DNA of 64,000 nt from Pseudomonadota bacterium (GCA_023433705.1 JAEYUC010000030.1:16316-80315), one strand, 5' to 3'. Positions 34,370-42,513 are shown, counted from the stretch's first letter. The notes: generated by a model not told the origin, from the letters alone. A program made the numbers and translations.

Positions 34370-35167
34370 TTATTGCAGCCATCCCAGGCCGTGCGATACC
34401 TGGCGAGCCGTTTCCTCGAGCATCCGCCGCGTCTGTTCGACGGTGGTGGGCAGCGAGTCGTCGAGCACGTGTAGATAGGGCACGGTGAGCGCGGCGACGA
34501 CCTTGCCGTCGAAGCCGCGGATCGGATACGAAATGTCGGTCACGCCGGCCGTCACCGGGCTGCGCTGCAGGTCGTATCCGCGTTTCCTGACACGCTCCAG
34601 GGTCCGCTCCAGATTCGCGCGCGACATTCCGCGCGGGCGCGGCAAACTCCGCATGAGCTGATCGAGCTCATCGGAATTCATATGCGCGAGCAGCACGTGT
34701 CCCGAGCAGCTCGTGGCGAGGCTGATGGCCGCGCCCATGCGCACGGAAAGATTGGCGTGCCGCTTCGGATTTTCCTGGCGCAGGATCACGAGGCCCTGGT
34801 CCCCGGAACGGACCACCATGTGGCAGGACTGGTCGATGTGGTTCGCCAGGTTGTTCATCAGCGGCGAGGCGGCTTGCGCCAGGGCCTGCGCCGGCGTGCT
34901 CCGGTGCGCCAGCTTGAGGACCTGATAGGTCACGCTGTAACGCGAACTCGCGGGATCCTTCTGCAGCCAGCGCCGGTTCTCCATCACGACGATGATCCGG
35001 AACAGCTCGCTCATGCGCCGCTTCAGGCACAGCGCGATCTCCGAGACGGTGAGCCCGGTTTCGGCCTCGGCCAGCAGCTCGATGATGTCCATCCCCTTTT
35101 CCAGGGCAGGGGCGGAGTATCCGCGCGAGGCAGGCCTGGAATCCCGGGAGATAGTTTGGCGAGGCAT
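34370..35167 (-). CDS. IclR-family transcriptional regulator
   Basis: 265 residues. A winged helix (about 20-85: ALEKGMDIIELLAEAETGLTVSEIALCLKRRMSELFRIIVVM) and an effector-binding C-terminal domain with the family ATSCSGHVLLA and SPVTAGVTDISYPI segments. IclR proteins often control sugar or aromatic catabolism and respond to a pathway intermediate. It stands at the end of the polysaccharide region, convergent with the CE1 esterase gene, so it is a reasonable regulator for the receptor/halogenase or GH51 unit; operators are not identified. Confidence 0.92.
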   Translation of the reverse strand: MPRQTISRDSRPASRGYSAPALEKGMDIIELLAEAETGLTVSEIALCLKRRMSELFRIIVVMENRRWLQKDPASSRYSVTYQVLKLAHRSTPAQALAQAASPLMNNLANHIDQSCHMVVRSGDQGLVILRQENPKRHANLSVRMGAAISLATSCSGHVLLAHMNSDELDQLMRSLPRPRGMSRANLERTLERVRKRGYDLQRSPVTAGVTDISYPIRGFDGKVVAALTVPYLHVLDDSLPTTVEQTRRMLEETARQVSHGLGWLQ

Positions 35168-35233
35168 GCGCGCGGAGATTACCTGCGCGCGCGCCCGCCG
35201 TCATGCGCTGGTCATGCGCATGTCATGTGCTAG

Positions 35234-35476
35234 CTAGCCTCCGGGAGGCGGAGCTTGTGACGGCGTTTCCGACGGAGGCGTGGTGGAGTCGGGTGTGGTG
35301 GGCGACGTATCGGCCGGCGGCGGCATTTCGGAGGGCGGGGGCGCCGTGTCGGGTGTCGTGGTGGTATCGGGCGAGGTGGCCGGCTCGTTCGTCGTGCCTG
35401 GGGTGTTTTCGTGCCTGCCGCAGGCGGCCATCAGCACGATGACGCCGCACAGGGGTACCAGGATTTTCACGTTCAT
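35234..35476 (-). CDS. Small Pro/Thr-rich lipoprotein
   Basis: 80 residues. The signal peptide ends LMAAC (Cys19), a lipobox. The mature 61 residues consist almost wholly of Pro, Thr, Ser and Glu (PDTTTTPDTAPPPSEMPPP), with no folded domain expected. Composition alone suggests a low-complexity surface linker or a small cell-envelope protein; homologues of this kind are rarely characterised. GGAG lies 8 bases upstream of the ATG. The stop TAG is part of a GCTAGCTAGC run (35229-35238). Confidence 0.7.
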   Translation of the reverse strand: MNVKILVPLCGVIVLMAACGRHENTPGTTNEPATSPDTTTTPDTAPPPSEMPPPADTSPTTPDSTTPPSETPSQAPPPGG

Positions 35477-35710
35477 GCGGTGCTCCGGGAAATGAGGGCA
35501 ACCGGCCGCACCGTACGCGGCGGCGCCCGCCCGGGCAGTCAGTGGTGCGCGGGCATGGGGCGTGCCGATGTCCTATCCAGCCTAGTGAAGCGCCTACAAC
35601 GGCGCCGGAGCGCGAGTTGCAACTTCGTGAACCGGGCGGCACCGCTTTCAATCTTCCGCCGTGGATTGCCCGTGCGGGCACTCGAATGCCGGAATGGCGC
35701 GGAAGAGACG

Positions 35711-35725
35711 TGGCACGCCATTTGC
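35711..35725 (+). promoter_or_regulatory. Sigma-54 (-24/-12) promoter
   Basis: TGGCAC at 35711-35716, five bases (GCCAT), then TTGC at 35722-35725. This matches the sigma-54 consensus TGGCAC-N5-TTGCW, with GG and GC 12 bases apart as required (last base C instead of A/T). It is on the strand of the EF-hand gene, whose ATG is at 35764, so initiation would fall about 35737 and give a leader of about 27 bases that includes AGAGGA. No enhancer site was recognised in the 235 bases upstream, and no sigma-54 activator gene is in the window. Confidence 0.65.
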
Positions 35726-35763
35726 CTCTTCCTGCGTGACACTTTTCATCAAGAGGACGGATC

Positions 35764-36057
35764 ATGACGAAAGCATCCAGCTCATTCGCCGCCGGTGTGG
35801 CCGCCTTAATGCTTCCCTTCGCGGTCACCATCGCGCAAACCCCGCCCCCGGATCAGGGCTCGCCGCAGCAAGGCGCAGCCTCGTTTGAATCGCTCGACAC
35901 GAACAGCGATGGCCGCATCTCCAAGACGGAGGCCGAGGCCAATGCGAACGTGAAGGCACAGTTCTCGAGTTACGACCTCAATGGAGACGGTTACATCGAA
36001 CGCTCCGAGGTCGACCGGGCCAATCAGAGCCAGCAGTCGGAGACTCCGCAACAGTAA
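35764..36057 (+). CDS. Exported EF-hand (calmodulin-like) protein
   Basis: 97 residues. Signal peptide (AALMLPFAVTIAQ) then two EF-hand calcium loops: DTNSDGRISKTE (45-56) and DLNGDGYIERSE (71-82). Both have Asp/Asn at 1, 3 and 5 and Glu at 12, so they should bind calcium. A tail of Gln/Ser follows. Function is unknown; exported two-EF-hand proteins of this size are common in proteobacteria. It lies downstream of a sigma-54 promoter, which is unusual for such a gene. ATG with AGAGGA 7-12 bases upstream; 18 bases before the DUF2231 gene. Confidence 0.88.
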   Translation: MTKASSSFAAGVAALMLPFAVTIAQTPPPDQGSPQQGAASFESLDTNSDGRISKTEAEANANVKAQFSSYDLNGDGYIERSEVDRANQSQQSETPQQ

Positions 36058-36075
36058 TCTCCGCGGGAGACTCTC

Positions 36076-36573
36076 ATGGACGCCAGAGCCAAACTTCTCG
36101 GACACCCGGTGCACCAGATGCTCGTCGTGTTCCCACTGGGGTTGCTCGCCACGGGCGTGATCTTCGATCTCGTCCACATCGGAACGGACAACGTGATGTT
36201 CGCGTATGTCGCGTACTGGATGATGGTGGCGGGCATCGTCGGCGGCCTGCTCGCGGCGCCTTTCGGCTTCGCGGACTGGCTGAAGATCCCGCGCGACACG
36301 CGTGCGCGGCGCATCGGCGCCGTGCACGGTCTCGGCAACCTCATCATCGTCGTGCTGTTCGTCGCCAGCGTCTGGCAGCGTGCGGACAACGAGATGATCC
36401 CGACGACGGGCGCGTACGTGTGTTCGTTCGTGGGCGCGTTCATGGCGTTGTTCACCGCCTGGCTGGGCGGCGAGCTGGTAGATCGGCTCGGCGTCGGCGT
36501 GCACGACGGCGCCAATGTGGATGCGCCGAGCTCGCTGCGTTCGCGGCACGTGGGGGCGCATCGAGGTCCCTGA
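36076..36573 (+). CDS. DUF2231 integral membrane protein
   Basis: 165 residues with four membrane spans. The LLGHPVHQMLVVFPLGLLATGVIFDLV start is the DUF2231 signature (His-Pro in the first span); FGFADWLKIPRDTRARRIGAVHGLGNL follows. Proteins of this family are often linked with cytochrome or redox genes, but function is unsettled. It lies 18 bases after the EF-hand gene, so both could come from the sigma-54 promoter. A strong hairpin (36610-36640) follows. Confidence 0.85.
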   Translation: MDARAKLLGHPVHQMLVVFPLGLLATGVIFDLVHIGTDNVMFAYVAYWMMVAGIVGGLLAAPFGFADWLKIPRDTRARRIGAVHGLGNLIIVVLFVASVWQRADNEMIPTTGAYVCSFVGAFMALFTAWLGGELVDRLGVGVHDGANVDAPSSLRSRHVGAHRGP

Positions 36574-36609
36574 AAACCGCCCGGATCCAGGGCAAACAAG
36601 GCGATGAGG

Positions 36610-36640
36610 GCGGCGCCCGCTCGTGACGAGCGGGCGCCGC
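36610..36640. terminator. Perfect 14-bp stem, 3-base loop
   Basis: GCGGCGCCCGCTCG at 36610-36623, loop TGA, and its perfect complement at 36627-36640. The stem is exceptionally GC-rich. It is followed by GTTCATCG, not a T tract, so an intrinsic terminator is not certain; the position after the DUF2231 stop (36573) and before the TPR gene fits transcript ending or mRNA 3' protection. Confidence 0.65.
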
Positions 36641-36713
36641 GTTCATCGAGACCCGCGCGCAATACGTGAAAAAACATCTGGGTCAGCGCCGGCCGCGGGT
36701 AAGCTGCGCCCGC

Positions 36714-37601
36714 ATGGAGAACGATGCGAAGACTCGCGCAAGGCAGCTGTACGTCGAAGCGCTGGAAAAAGAGGATGCGGAGGAAGATGCGGCGCTGTCG
36801 CTCTACCTCGAGTCGCTGGCTCTTCATCGGGATCAGCCCGATGCCCTCTACAACGTAGGCCTCATCTACAAGTATCGGCGGCAATGGAAGGAATCGCTGC
36901 GATACAACCTGCTCGCGGCGGAGCTGCGTCCGGACGATGACGCGACCAACTGGAACGTCGGCATCGCCGCGACGGCGCTGCGCGAATGGCGCGTTGCACG
37001 GGCAGCCTGGAAACGCGCTGGGATCAAAATCGAAGAAGGCGACGAGCCCATCCGCGGCAATTTCGGATTCACTCCCGTTCGACTGAATGGATTCGATGTC
37101 AGCGACGCCATGGCGGATGTCGTATGGGCGACGCGCCTGTCGCCGGTCACGGCCCGGGTCGAGAACATTCCCTTGCCCGAGTCGCGCTTCAGGTTTGGAG
37201 ACGTGGTACTGCACGATGGCGCGCCGAACGGTACGCGATTGTCCGCCACCGGCGCCGAGTGCTCGGTGTTCGACGTCTTCGAACTGTTCGAGGCTTCCCG
37301 ATTCGTGACGTTCGATACAGAGCTCCTCGTGCCCGAGAGCGATGCGATCGACGCGCTCCGATCGCTCTGTGCGGCGGATGGCGTTGAACTGGAAGACTGG
37401 ACCGCCAACGTGCGCATCCTGTGCCGCGCCTGCAGCGAGGGGCGCCCGCACGAAGAGCACGATCACGAAGCGCAGAGTGATGAGTGGGTGGTGAAGCGGC
37501 GCGTCGGCCTTGCGTCGCCGGACGAGTCGAAGGTCAGGGACGTACTCGAGAAGTGGAGCGCGCAGGGCAAGGGCCGGATCGTCGAGTCGACGGAACCATG
37601 A
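36714..37601 (+). CDS. TPR-repeat protein with Cys/His C-terminal cluster
   Basis: 295 residues. Two to three tetratricopeptide repeats lie at about 22-105 (LYLESLALHRDQPDALYNVGLIYKYRRQWKES). A globular domain follows with no recognised family. Near the C-terminus is a metal-ligand-like cluster, C237-X2-C240 followed by H246-X2-H249-X-H251. TPR proteins scaffold complexes, and the Cys/His cluster may bind zinc or another metal (inference). The ATG at 36714 has no clear ribosome site; a GTG at 36666 is another possibility. No operon partner is evident; the next gene starts 71 bases later on the same strand. Confidence 0.6.
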   Translation: MENDAKTRARQLYVEALEKEDAEEDAALSLYLESLALHRDQPDALYNVGLIYKYRRQWKESLRYNLLAAELRPDDDATNWNVGIAATALREWRVARAAWKRAGIKIEEGDEPIRGNFGFTPVRLNGFDVSDAMADVVWATRLSPVTARVENIPLPESRFRFGDVVLHDGAPNGTRLSATGAECSVFDVFELFEASRFVTFDTELLVPESDAIDALRSLCAADGVELEDWTANVRILCRACSEGRPHEEHDHEAQSDEWVVKRRVGLASPDESKVRDVLEKWSAQGKGRIVESTEP

Positions 37602-37672
37602 GCGAGCCGCGACGCTGATACCGCAGTGATGTGGGCGGGCGTAATCTCCGGGCAAAACTCCCGGAGGCCGCC

Positions 37673-39316
37673 GTGCGACCCGTATACGAAACCGCCAACC
37701 ATCCGGACGACCTGGTCGACTACAACCTGTTCACTTCGAACGCCGCGCTCGTCGATGCGCTCGAGCGTGAAGCAGCGGGTTCAGCGAACGACCGGCTGGC
37801 GCGGCTCGGCGAGCGGCTCGGCACGCGGGCGATGTTCGAGCTCGGCGACGCCGCGAACCGCAATCCGCCGGTATTGCAAATCTTCGATCGCTTCGGCGCG
37901 CGGCGCGACGAGGTCGAGTTCCATCCCGCGTGGCACGAGCTCATGAGCGCGCTGGTGGCGGAAGGTTTGCACACCTCTCCCTGGGCGGAGCCGCGGCCCG
38001 GCGCCCACGTGGAGCGCGCCGCGGCCTATCTACTGTGGGGCGAGATCGAAAACGGCACTCAATGCCCGGCGACGATGACCTACGGCGCCGTGCCGGCGCT
38101 CGCGCGCCAGCCGCACGACTTCGCCGACTGGATACCGCCGCTGCTGTCCCGCGAATACGACGAGCGGCTAGTGCCCATCACGCAGAAGCGCGGCGCGCTC
38201 ATCGGCATGGGCATGACGGAGAAGCAGGGCGGCTCCGACGTGCGCTCCAACTCGACGCGCGCGGTGGCCACCGGAACCCCCGGTTCCGGGCGCGAATATC
38301 GCATCACCGGCCACAAGTGGTTTTTCTCCGCCCCCATGTGCGACGCCTTCCTCGTCACGGCGCAGACCGAGGGCGGCGTCTCGTGTTTCTTCGTGCCGCG
38401 CGTGCTGCCGGACGGCACGCGCAACGCGCTCTATCTACAACGCCTCAAGGACAAGGTCGGCAACCGCTCGAATGCCTCGAGCGAGGTCGAGTTCGACGAC
38501 ACGTACGGCCTCCTGGTGGGCGAGGAAGGACGCGGCATCCCTCGAATCCTCGAGATGGGCGTGTACACGCGCTTCGATTGCGCGACGGGCGCGGCCGGCA
38601 TCATGCACCAGTGTGTCGCGCAGGCAATCCACCATGCGCGCCACCGCTCGGCCTTCGGCAAGCTCCTCGCCGATCAGCCGCTCATGCGCAACGTGCTCGC
38701 GGACCTGTCGCTCGAATGCGAGGCGGCGACGGCGCTCGCAATGCGCCTGGCGCGGGCGTTCGATGCCCAGAACGACGAGGCGGAGTCCGCGCTGCGTCGC
38801 GTGCTCACGCCGGTCGCCAAATACTGGATCTGCAAGCGCGCGCCCATGGTGGGCGCCGAGGCGATGGAGGTACTGGGCGGCAATGGTTATATAGAAGAAG
38901 GGCCGATCGCGCGGCGCTTCCGCGAGCTGCCGCTGAACGGTATCTGGGAAGGCTCGGGGAACATCATGTGCCTCGACGTACTGCGCGCGTTGTCGCGCGA
39001 GCCGCGCACACTCGATGCGCTGGCGGCTTTGCTGCAGGAGAACCGTTCCCGGGACGCGCGCTTCGGACAATTCGTCGCTGAGTTGCTCGACGATCTGCGG
39101 GCGGGCCCGGCCGAGGAACAGGCCCGCGCGCTGGTGGAGCGGATTGCGCTCGCCGCGCAGGCGGCCATCCTGCTGCGCGGCGGTTCGTCAGTGGTCGCGG
39201 AAGGATTCATCGCGTCGAGGATCGCGGCGAGCCCGCCGGCGGCGTTCGGCGTGCTGCCGGTGGGTCTCGACCATGCCGCGCTGATCGCTCGCTCGCTCGC
39301 CGCTCCGGCGGATTAA
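37673..39316 (+). CDS. Acyl-CoA dehydrogenase, AidB-like
   Basis: 547 residues, the length of the AidB subfamily rather than of short-chain acyl-CoA dehydrogenases (about 380). The N-terminus (ANHPDDLVDYNLFTSNAALVDAL) and GMGMTEKQGGSDVRSNST resemble AidB, where the segment near the FAD differs from that of classic dehydrogenases. AidB is part of the E. coli adaptive response to alkylating agents and has been proposed to bind DNA and to act on an acyl-CoA. Here no Ada or alkB gene is nearby. The GTG start at 37673 has GGAGG 6-10 bases upstream; upstream in-frame codons have no such site. Confidence 0.85.
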   Translation: MRPVYETANHPDDLVDYNLFTSNAALVDALEREAAGSANDRLARLGERLGTRAMFELGDAANRNPPVLQIFDRFGARRDEVEFHPAWHELMSALVAEGLHTSPWAEPRPGAHVERAAAYLLWGEIENGTQCPATMTYGAVPALARQPHDFADWIPPLLSREYDERLVPITQKRGALIGMGMTEKQGGSDVRSNSTRAVATGTPGSGREYRITGHKWFFSAPMCDAFLVTAQTEGGVSCFFVPRVLPDGTRNALYLQRLKDKVGNRSNASSEVEFDDTYGLLVGEEGRGIPRILEMGVYTRFDCATGAAGIMHQCVAQAIHHARHRSAFGKLLADQPLMRNVLADLSLECEAATALAMRLARAFDAQNDEAESALRRVLTPVAKYWICKRAPMVGAEAMEVLGGNGYIEEGPIARRFRELPLNGIWEGSGNIMCLDVLRALSREPRTLDALAALLQENRSRDARFGQFVAELLDDLRAGPAEEQARALVERIALAAQAAILLRGGSSVVAEGFIASRIAASPPAAFGVLPVGLDHAALIARSLAAPAD

Positions 39317-39349
39317 GATAGCGGCGCAATCGTCCAAAGGAGCCCTGAC

Positions 39350-40291
39350 ATGGTTCGCATTGTCCTGACTACCGCGTTGGCCGCCCTGATGTTCGCGGGG
39401 TGCTCGAAGCAGCAGCCCGCCGAAGAAACCGCGTCCGCCGGATCCGCGGAGGTCGCCGAAGGGAAGGCCGCGCAGGCGACGAGTACGAATGCCTTCGCTT
39501 TCAGGATCGGCGAACTATCCGCGTTCGCGCTGCGGGACGGCTACTTCGAGTTCCCCAATGATCTCAAGATCTTCGGCCTGGGCAGGACGCAGCAGGAAGT
39601 CGACGCGGTACTCGCGGCCGAGGGCCTGCCTACCGACAAACTGATGCTGAGCGTGCAGCCGCTGCTGGTGAAGGCGGCGGATCGCGTGCTGTTGTTCGAC
39701 ACGGGACCGGCGGGCCTGTTCGGTCCGACCAGCGGTCACGTATCGAAGGCGCTCGCCGAGGCGGGAATCGATCCGCAAACCGTCACCGACATCTTCATCT
39801 CGCATTCGCACGGCGATCACGTTGGCGGTCTCGTGAACGCCGAGGGCAAGCTCGCGTACCCGAATGCGACGATCCACCTCGCCCGTCCCGAGTGGGAGTT
39901 CATGTCCGCGAACGACCAGTACAAGCCGTGGCTTTCCACGCTGACGCCCAAGGTGGACGCGTTCGCGCCGGGCGCGCAGCTCGTGCCGGGAGTAGTGAGG
40001 GCGGTCGAGATCAAGGGCCACACGCCGGGGCACTCGGGCTACCGCATCACCTCGGGCCCGGACTCTCTTCTATATGTCGGCGACACCCTGCATCACTCGG
40101 TGATCTCGGTGCAGAGGCCGGATTGGTCCATGGGCTTCGACGCCGACCAGGCGCTGGGAGCGCAGAGCCGCGCGGCGTTCATCGCCGACATGGAAGCCAG
40201 CGGGCAGCGGATCTACGCCGTGCACTTCCCTTTCCCGGGCATCGGCAAGTTCGCCAAGCGCGGGGAAGGGTACGTGTGGATCGCGGAGTAG
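39350..40291 (+). CDS. Metallo-beta-lactamase-fold hydrolase, probable lipoprotein
   Basis: 313 residues. The signal peptide ends LMFAGC with Cys18, a lipobox. The MBL fold has HSHGDH (152-157), the conserved zinc ligands, then GHTPGHSGYRI and a third-ligand VGDTLHH, as in the lactonase/hydroxyacylglutathione-hydrolase side of the superfamily. The exact substrate is unknown: a lactonase, a beta-lactamase-like enzyme or an arylsulfatase are all possible. It lies alone on the plus strand; its stop is 4 bases from the convergent TonB-C-like gene, with TAG CTAG TTAG tandem stops between. Confidence 0.8.
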   Translation: MVRIVLTTALAALMFAGCSKQQPAEETASAGSAEVAEGKAAQATSTNAFAFRIGELSAFALRDGYFEFPNDLKIFGLGRTQQEVDAVLAAEGLPTDKLMLSVQPLLVKAADRVLLFDTGPAGLFGPTSGHVSKALAEAGIDPQTVTDIFISHSHGDHVGGLVNAEGKLAYPNATIHLARPEWEFMSANDQYKPWLSTLTPKVDAFAPGAQLVPGVVRAVEIKGHTPGHSGYRITSGPDSLLYVGDTLHHSVISVQRPDWSMGFDADQALGAQSRAAFIADMEASGQRIYAVHFPFPGIGKFAKRGEGYVWIAE

Positions 40292-40295
40292 CTAG

Positions 40296-40832
40296 TTAGC
40301 CGGCCGGCTTGAGCTTCTGGGTGAAACGGAACTCCATCTCGCATGGAGTTCCGTGACACATCGCGGGCTTGTACTTCGTCGACATCAACGCCTGCCTGGC
40401 GACTTCCGCCATCTTCGCGTTGCTCACGGTGCCGTGGTTCTCGGCCTTCTTCGGGACGCCATCGGGGCCCACGGTGACGGTCATGTCCAGCTCACCCTGC
40501 GCCTGGTGCTGGCGCTGCGCGAGCCTGATCGTGGTGAAGATGGTCTTGAGTCCCTTTTCCGGAAACGGCGGTTCATCGCCCGGTGCGAGCGACGAGTACA
40601 TTGCGTGCAGGTACGCGCGCTGATCTTCCGTGAGCTTCCCGTACGTCCTGTTCAGCGGAATCTCGGACTCCCACTTGATGTCGCCCGTCGGACGGCCCTG
40701 CTTGAGGATCGTGCCCGTCGAAGACGTCGCATGATTCGTGTACTGGGTCGGCGCGGACGTGGACGTCTGCGCGTGTGCAGTGGAAAAGAGGAGCGCGGAA
40801 ATCGCGAGACAGAGACAGGCTTTGAGGTTCAT
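40296..40832 (-). CDS. Exported TonB-C-terminal-like protein
   Basis: 178 residues with a Sec signal peptide (LLFSTAHAQ). The second half ends with GELDMTVTVGPDGVPKKAENHGTV and ARQALMSTKYKPAMCHGTPCEMEFRFTQKLKP, a TonB C-terminal-like fold (energy-transducer or TonB-like domain with two Cys near the end). There is no membrane anchor or Pro-rich spacer, so it is not a standard TonB; exported proteins with this domain are common in this bacterial group and of unknown role. Convergent with the MBL gene. Confidence 0.6.
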   Translation of the reverse strand: MNLKACLCLAISALLFSTAHAQTSTSAPTQYTNHATSSTGTILKQGRPTGDIKWESEIPLNRTYGKLTEDQRAYLHAMYSSLAPGDEPPFPEKGLKTIFTTIRLAQRQHQAQGELDMTVTVGPDGVPKKAENHGTVSNAKMAEVARQALMSTKYKPAMCHGTPCEMEFRFTQKLKPAG

Positions 40833-41010
40833 GCCGAAACTTCAGCATGCTGCAATGCGGCGGTCAATTCAGGGAAAGTAGGATCAAGTCCGGGTTTTGA
40901 ACGCGAACGCACGATTCGTCACGATGTGCGACGGACAGTGGTGAAAACGAGCCGAGTTGATAGTGGACTGCACCCGGCAACGCCGGCAGGATCGCGACGC
41001 GATTCCGCGC

Positions 41011-41484
41011 TCAGGAACCTTTCTTCTGGACCTTCGAATGCGCCTCGTTCACGAGTTTGAGCGCCGCCGATCCGTACCAGGGGTGATACTCGGCCAGCAT
41101 CTCGCCGCTCTTGATCACGGGATCGGTCTCGGTGAGCGCCTTCGCCTCATCGATCGTCTTCACGTCGAAGATGAACAGCCCGCGCCAGTCGCCCGCGGGT
41201 TGACCGAAGGGTCCGGCGATCACGAGTCTGCCTTCGGCCGCGAGACGTTCCATGTTCGCGAAGTGTCCCTTGAACATCGCATCGCGCTCGGGTCCCTTGG
41301 GCACCGGCGTCGGACCGGTCCGGAGGATGACGAGCACGTACGAACGCATGCCGTAGTCATCGGCGCCTAACTTCTGCGCGAGATCGGCGTCGTAGACGGG
41401 CGCCGCCGGCGGCGAGGGTGACTCGGCCCCGGCCGGGCCTGCCGCCAGGGCCATTGTCAGCGCAAGCGTCACCAGGATCTTCAT
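41011..41484 (-). CDS. Exported YciI-like protein
   Basis: 157 residues. A signal peptide (LALTMALAAGPAGA) precedes a YciI/YCII domain: YVLVILRTGPTPVPKGPERDAMFKGHFANMERLAAEGRLVIAGPFGQPAGDWRGLFIFDV. YciI domains are mostly cytoplasmic and have an Asp/His pair of uncertain role; an export signal is less common but known in such proteins. GGGGAGGA lies 4-11 bases upstream of the ATG at 41484. The gene lies alone, 178 bases from the TonB-C-like gene. Confidence 0.8.
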   Translation of the reverse strand: MKILVTLALTMALAAGPAGAESPSPPAAPVYDADLAQKLGADDYGMRSYVLVILRTGPTPVPKGPERDAMFKGHFANMERLAAEGRLVIAGPFGQPAGDWRGLFIFDVKTIDEAKALTETDPVIKSGEMLAEYHPWYGSAALKLVNEAHSKVQKKGS

Positions 41485-41562
41485 GTCGTCCTCCCCGACG
41501 GAGCATGCCGTCACGAATCGATGCCGGGATGATACCGCCCCGACGCCCGGCTCAGGCGGTGA

Positions 41563-42054
41563 TCAGGGGTTTCGGAAAAGATCGATGAGTACGGCCGAGA
41601 CGTAAAGTCCGAGGCCGAAAATCGCGTGGGTGACGATGCTTTGCAGCCGGGCCGCGCGCGGATTGGGCGTGCGGCTCGCGGCGAAACCGGCGCCCATCGC
41701 CGGTTGCATCACGAGGAACGGCGCCGCCACGGTCGCGATGCCGATGGCGAGCGCGGGAAGTAGCGTCGGACTCTCGAACCAGGATGCGCCGGCGATCGCG
41801 GCCAGCAAGCCCGCGAAGGCGATGCCGACGAGGTAGTGAGCCGCCCAGCCGATGACGGGTTCGCCGCGGCGCGGCTCCGCCTTCGCGATGGGCGCATGCC
41901 GTAAGCGGCCCGCCGGCATGTGCGCGATCCACCGCCCGACGAGCGAGTAGTTGGGCATTGCCGTGCCGAACGCCTTGCTTCGCGCGACCGTCCAGAGATC
42001 CATCAGCGCCGTCGCGCCGATGCCCGTGAGAATGATGTTGCCGTGGAGTTCCAT
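41563..42054 (-). CDS. DUF2938 integral membrane protein
   Basis: 163 residues with four membrane spans. The start GNIILTGIGATALMDLWTVARSKAFGTAMPNYSLVGRWIAHMPAGR is the characteristic DUF2938 opening. It has no known function and is often found divergent to a MerR regulator, as here. The ATG is 43 bases from the ATG of the MerR gene; the dyad at 42071-42088 with TTGACC at 42094-42089 lies in front of it, so it is likely the regulated target. Confidence 0.8.
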   Translation of the reverse strand: MELHGNIILTGIGATALMDLWTVARSKAFGTAMPNYSLVGRWIAHMPAGRLRHAPIAKAEPRRGEPVIGWAAHYLVGIAFAGLLAAIAGASWFESPTLLPALAIGIATVAAPFLVMQPAMGAGFAASRTPNPRAARLQSIVTHAIFGLGLYVSAVLIDLFRNP

Positions 42055-42070
42055 GGCAGGCAGAGTGCCA

Positions 42071-42094
42071 CTTCAAGTCAACTTGAGGTCAAGA
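42071..42094 (-). promoter_or_regulatory. MerR-type operator/promoter (dyad between divergent genes)
   Basis: CTTCAAGTCAACTTGAGG at 42071-42088 has perfect TCAAGT/ACTTGA half-sites with a CA centre. On the minus strand TTGACC (42094-42089) directly precedes it, the classic place of a -35 in MerR-family promoters, where the dyad fills the over-long spacer. The -10 position (about 42069-42064, GGCACT) is weak. The dyad closely resembles the SoxR site. MerR autoregulation and control of the DUF2938 gene are inferred. Confidence 0.6.
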
Positions 42095-42096
42095 GG

Positions 42097-42513
42097 ATGC
42101 GCGATCTGGACATCAACGAGGTGGCGAAACTCTCGGGACTGCCGGCCTCGGCGCTGCGTTACTACGAGGAGAAGGGCCTGGTGAAGTCGGTGGGGCGCCG
42201 CGGCCTCAGGCGGCTCTTCGATCCGGGTGTCGTCGACCGGCTGGCGATGATCTCGCTCGGGCGCGCGGCCGGATTTTCGCTCGACGAGATCGCACGCATG
42301 TTCTCGCCCGACGGCAAGCCGCGCATCGACCGGGGCGTACTCGCGCGCAAGGCGGACGAACTCGACGGCACGATCCGCAAGCTGACCGCGATGCGTGATG
42401 GATTGCGGCACGCGGTCGCGTGCAAGGCGCCGAGTCACATGGAATGCCCGACCTTCCGTCGACTGCTCGGGATCGCGGCGGGCAAGCGCATCGCCGGTCG
42501 CGGACGACCGTGA
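42097..42513 (+). CDS. MerR-family transcriptional regulator
   Basis: 138 residues. A MerR winged helix (VAKLSGLPASALRYYEEKGLVKSVGRRGLRRLFDPGVVDRL) is followed by the dimerisation helix. The C-terminal loop has C109-X7-C117 (CKAPSHMEC), the spacing of the metal pair in CueR-type regulators, but the flanking residues differ and many uncharacterised MerR proteins share it, so the inducer is not assigned. There is no SoxR-type four-Cys [2Fe-2S] motif, although the operator resembles a SoxR box. The ATG is preceded by a GAGG and lies 8 bases past the dyad (42071-42088). Confidence 0.88.
   Translation: MRDLDINEVAKLSGLPASALRYYEEKGLVKSVGRRGLRRLFDPGVVDRLAMISLGRAAGFSLDEIARMFSPDGKPRIDRGVLARKADELDGTIRKLTAMRDGLRHAVACKAPSHMECPTFRRLLGIAAGKRIAGRGRP

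Noticed and set aside
40289..40300. TAGCTAGTTAG tandem stops between the MBL and TonB-C-like genes, and GCTAGCTAGC at 35229
   Set aside because: Short CTAG words next to stop codons; probably coincidental, with no consistent placement elsewhere.
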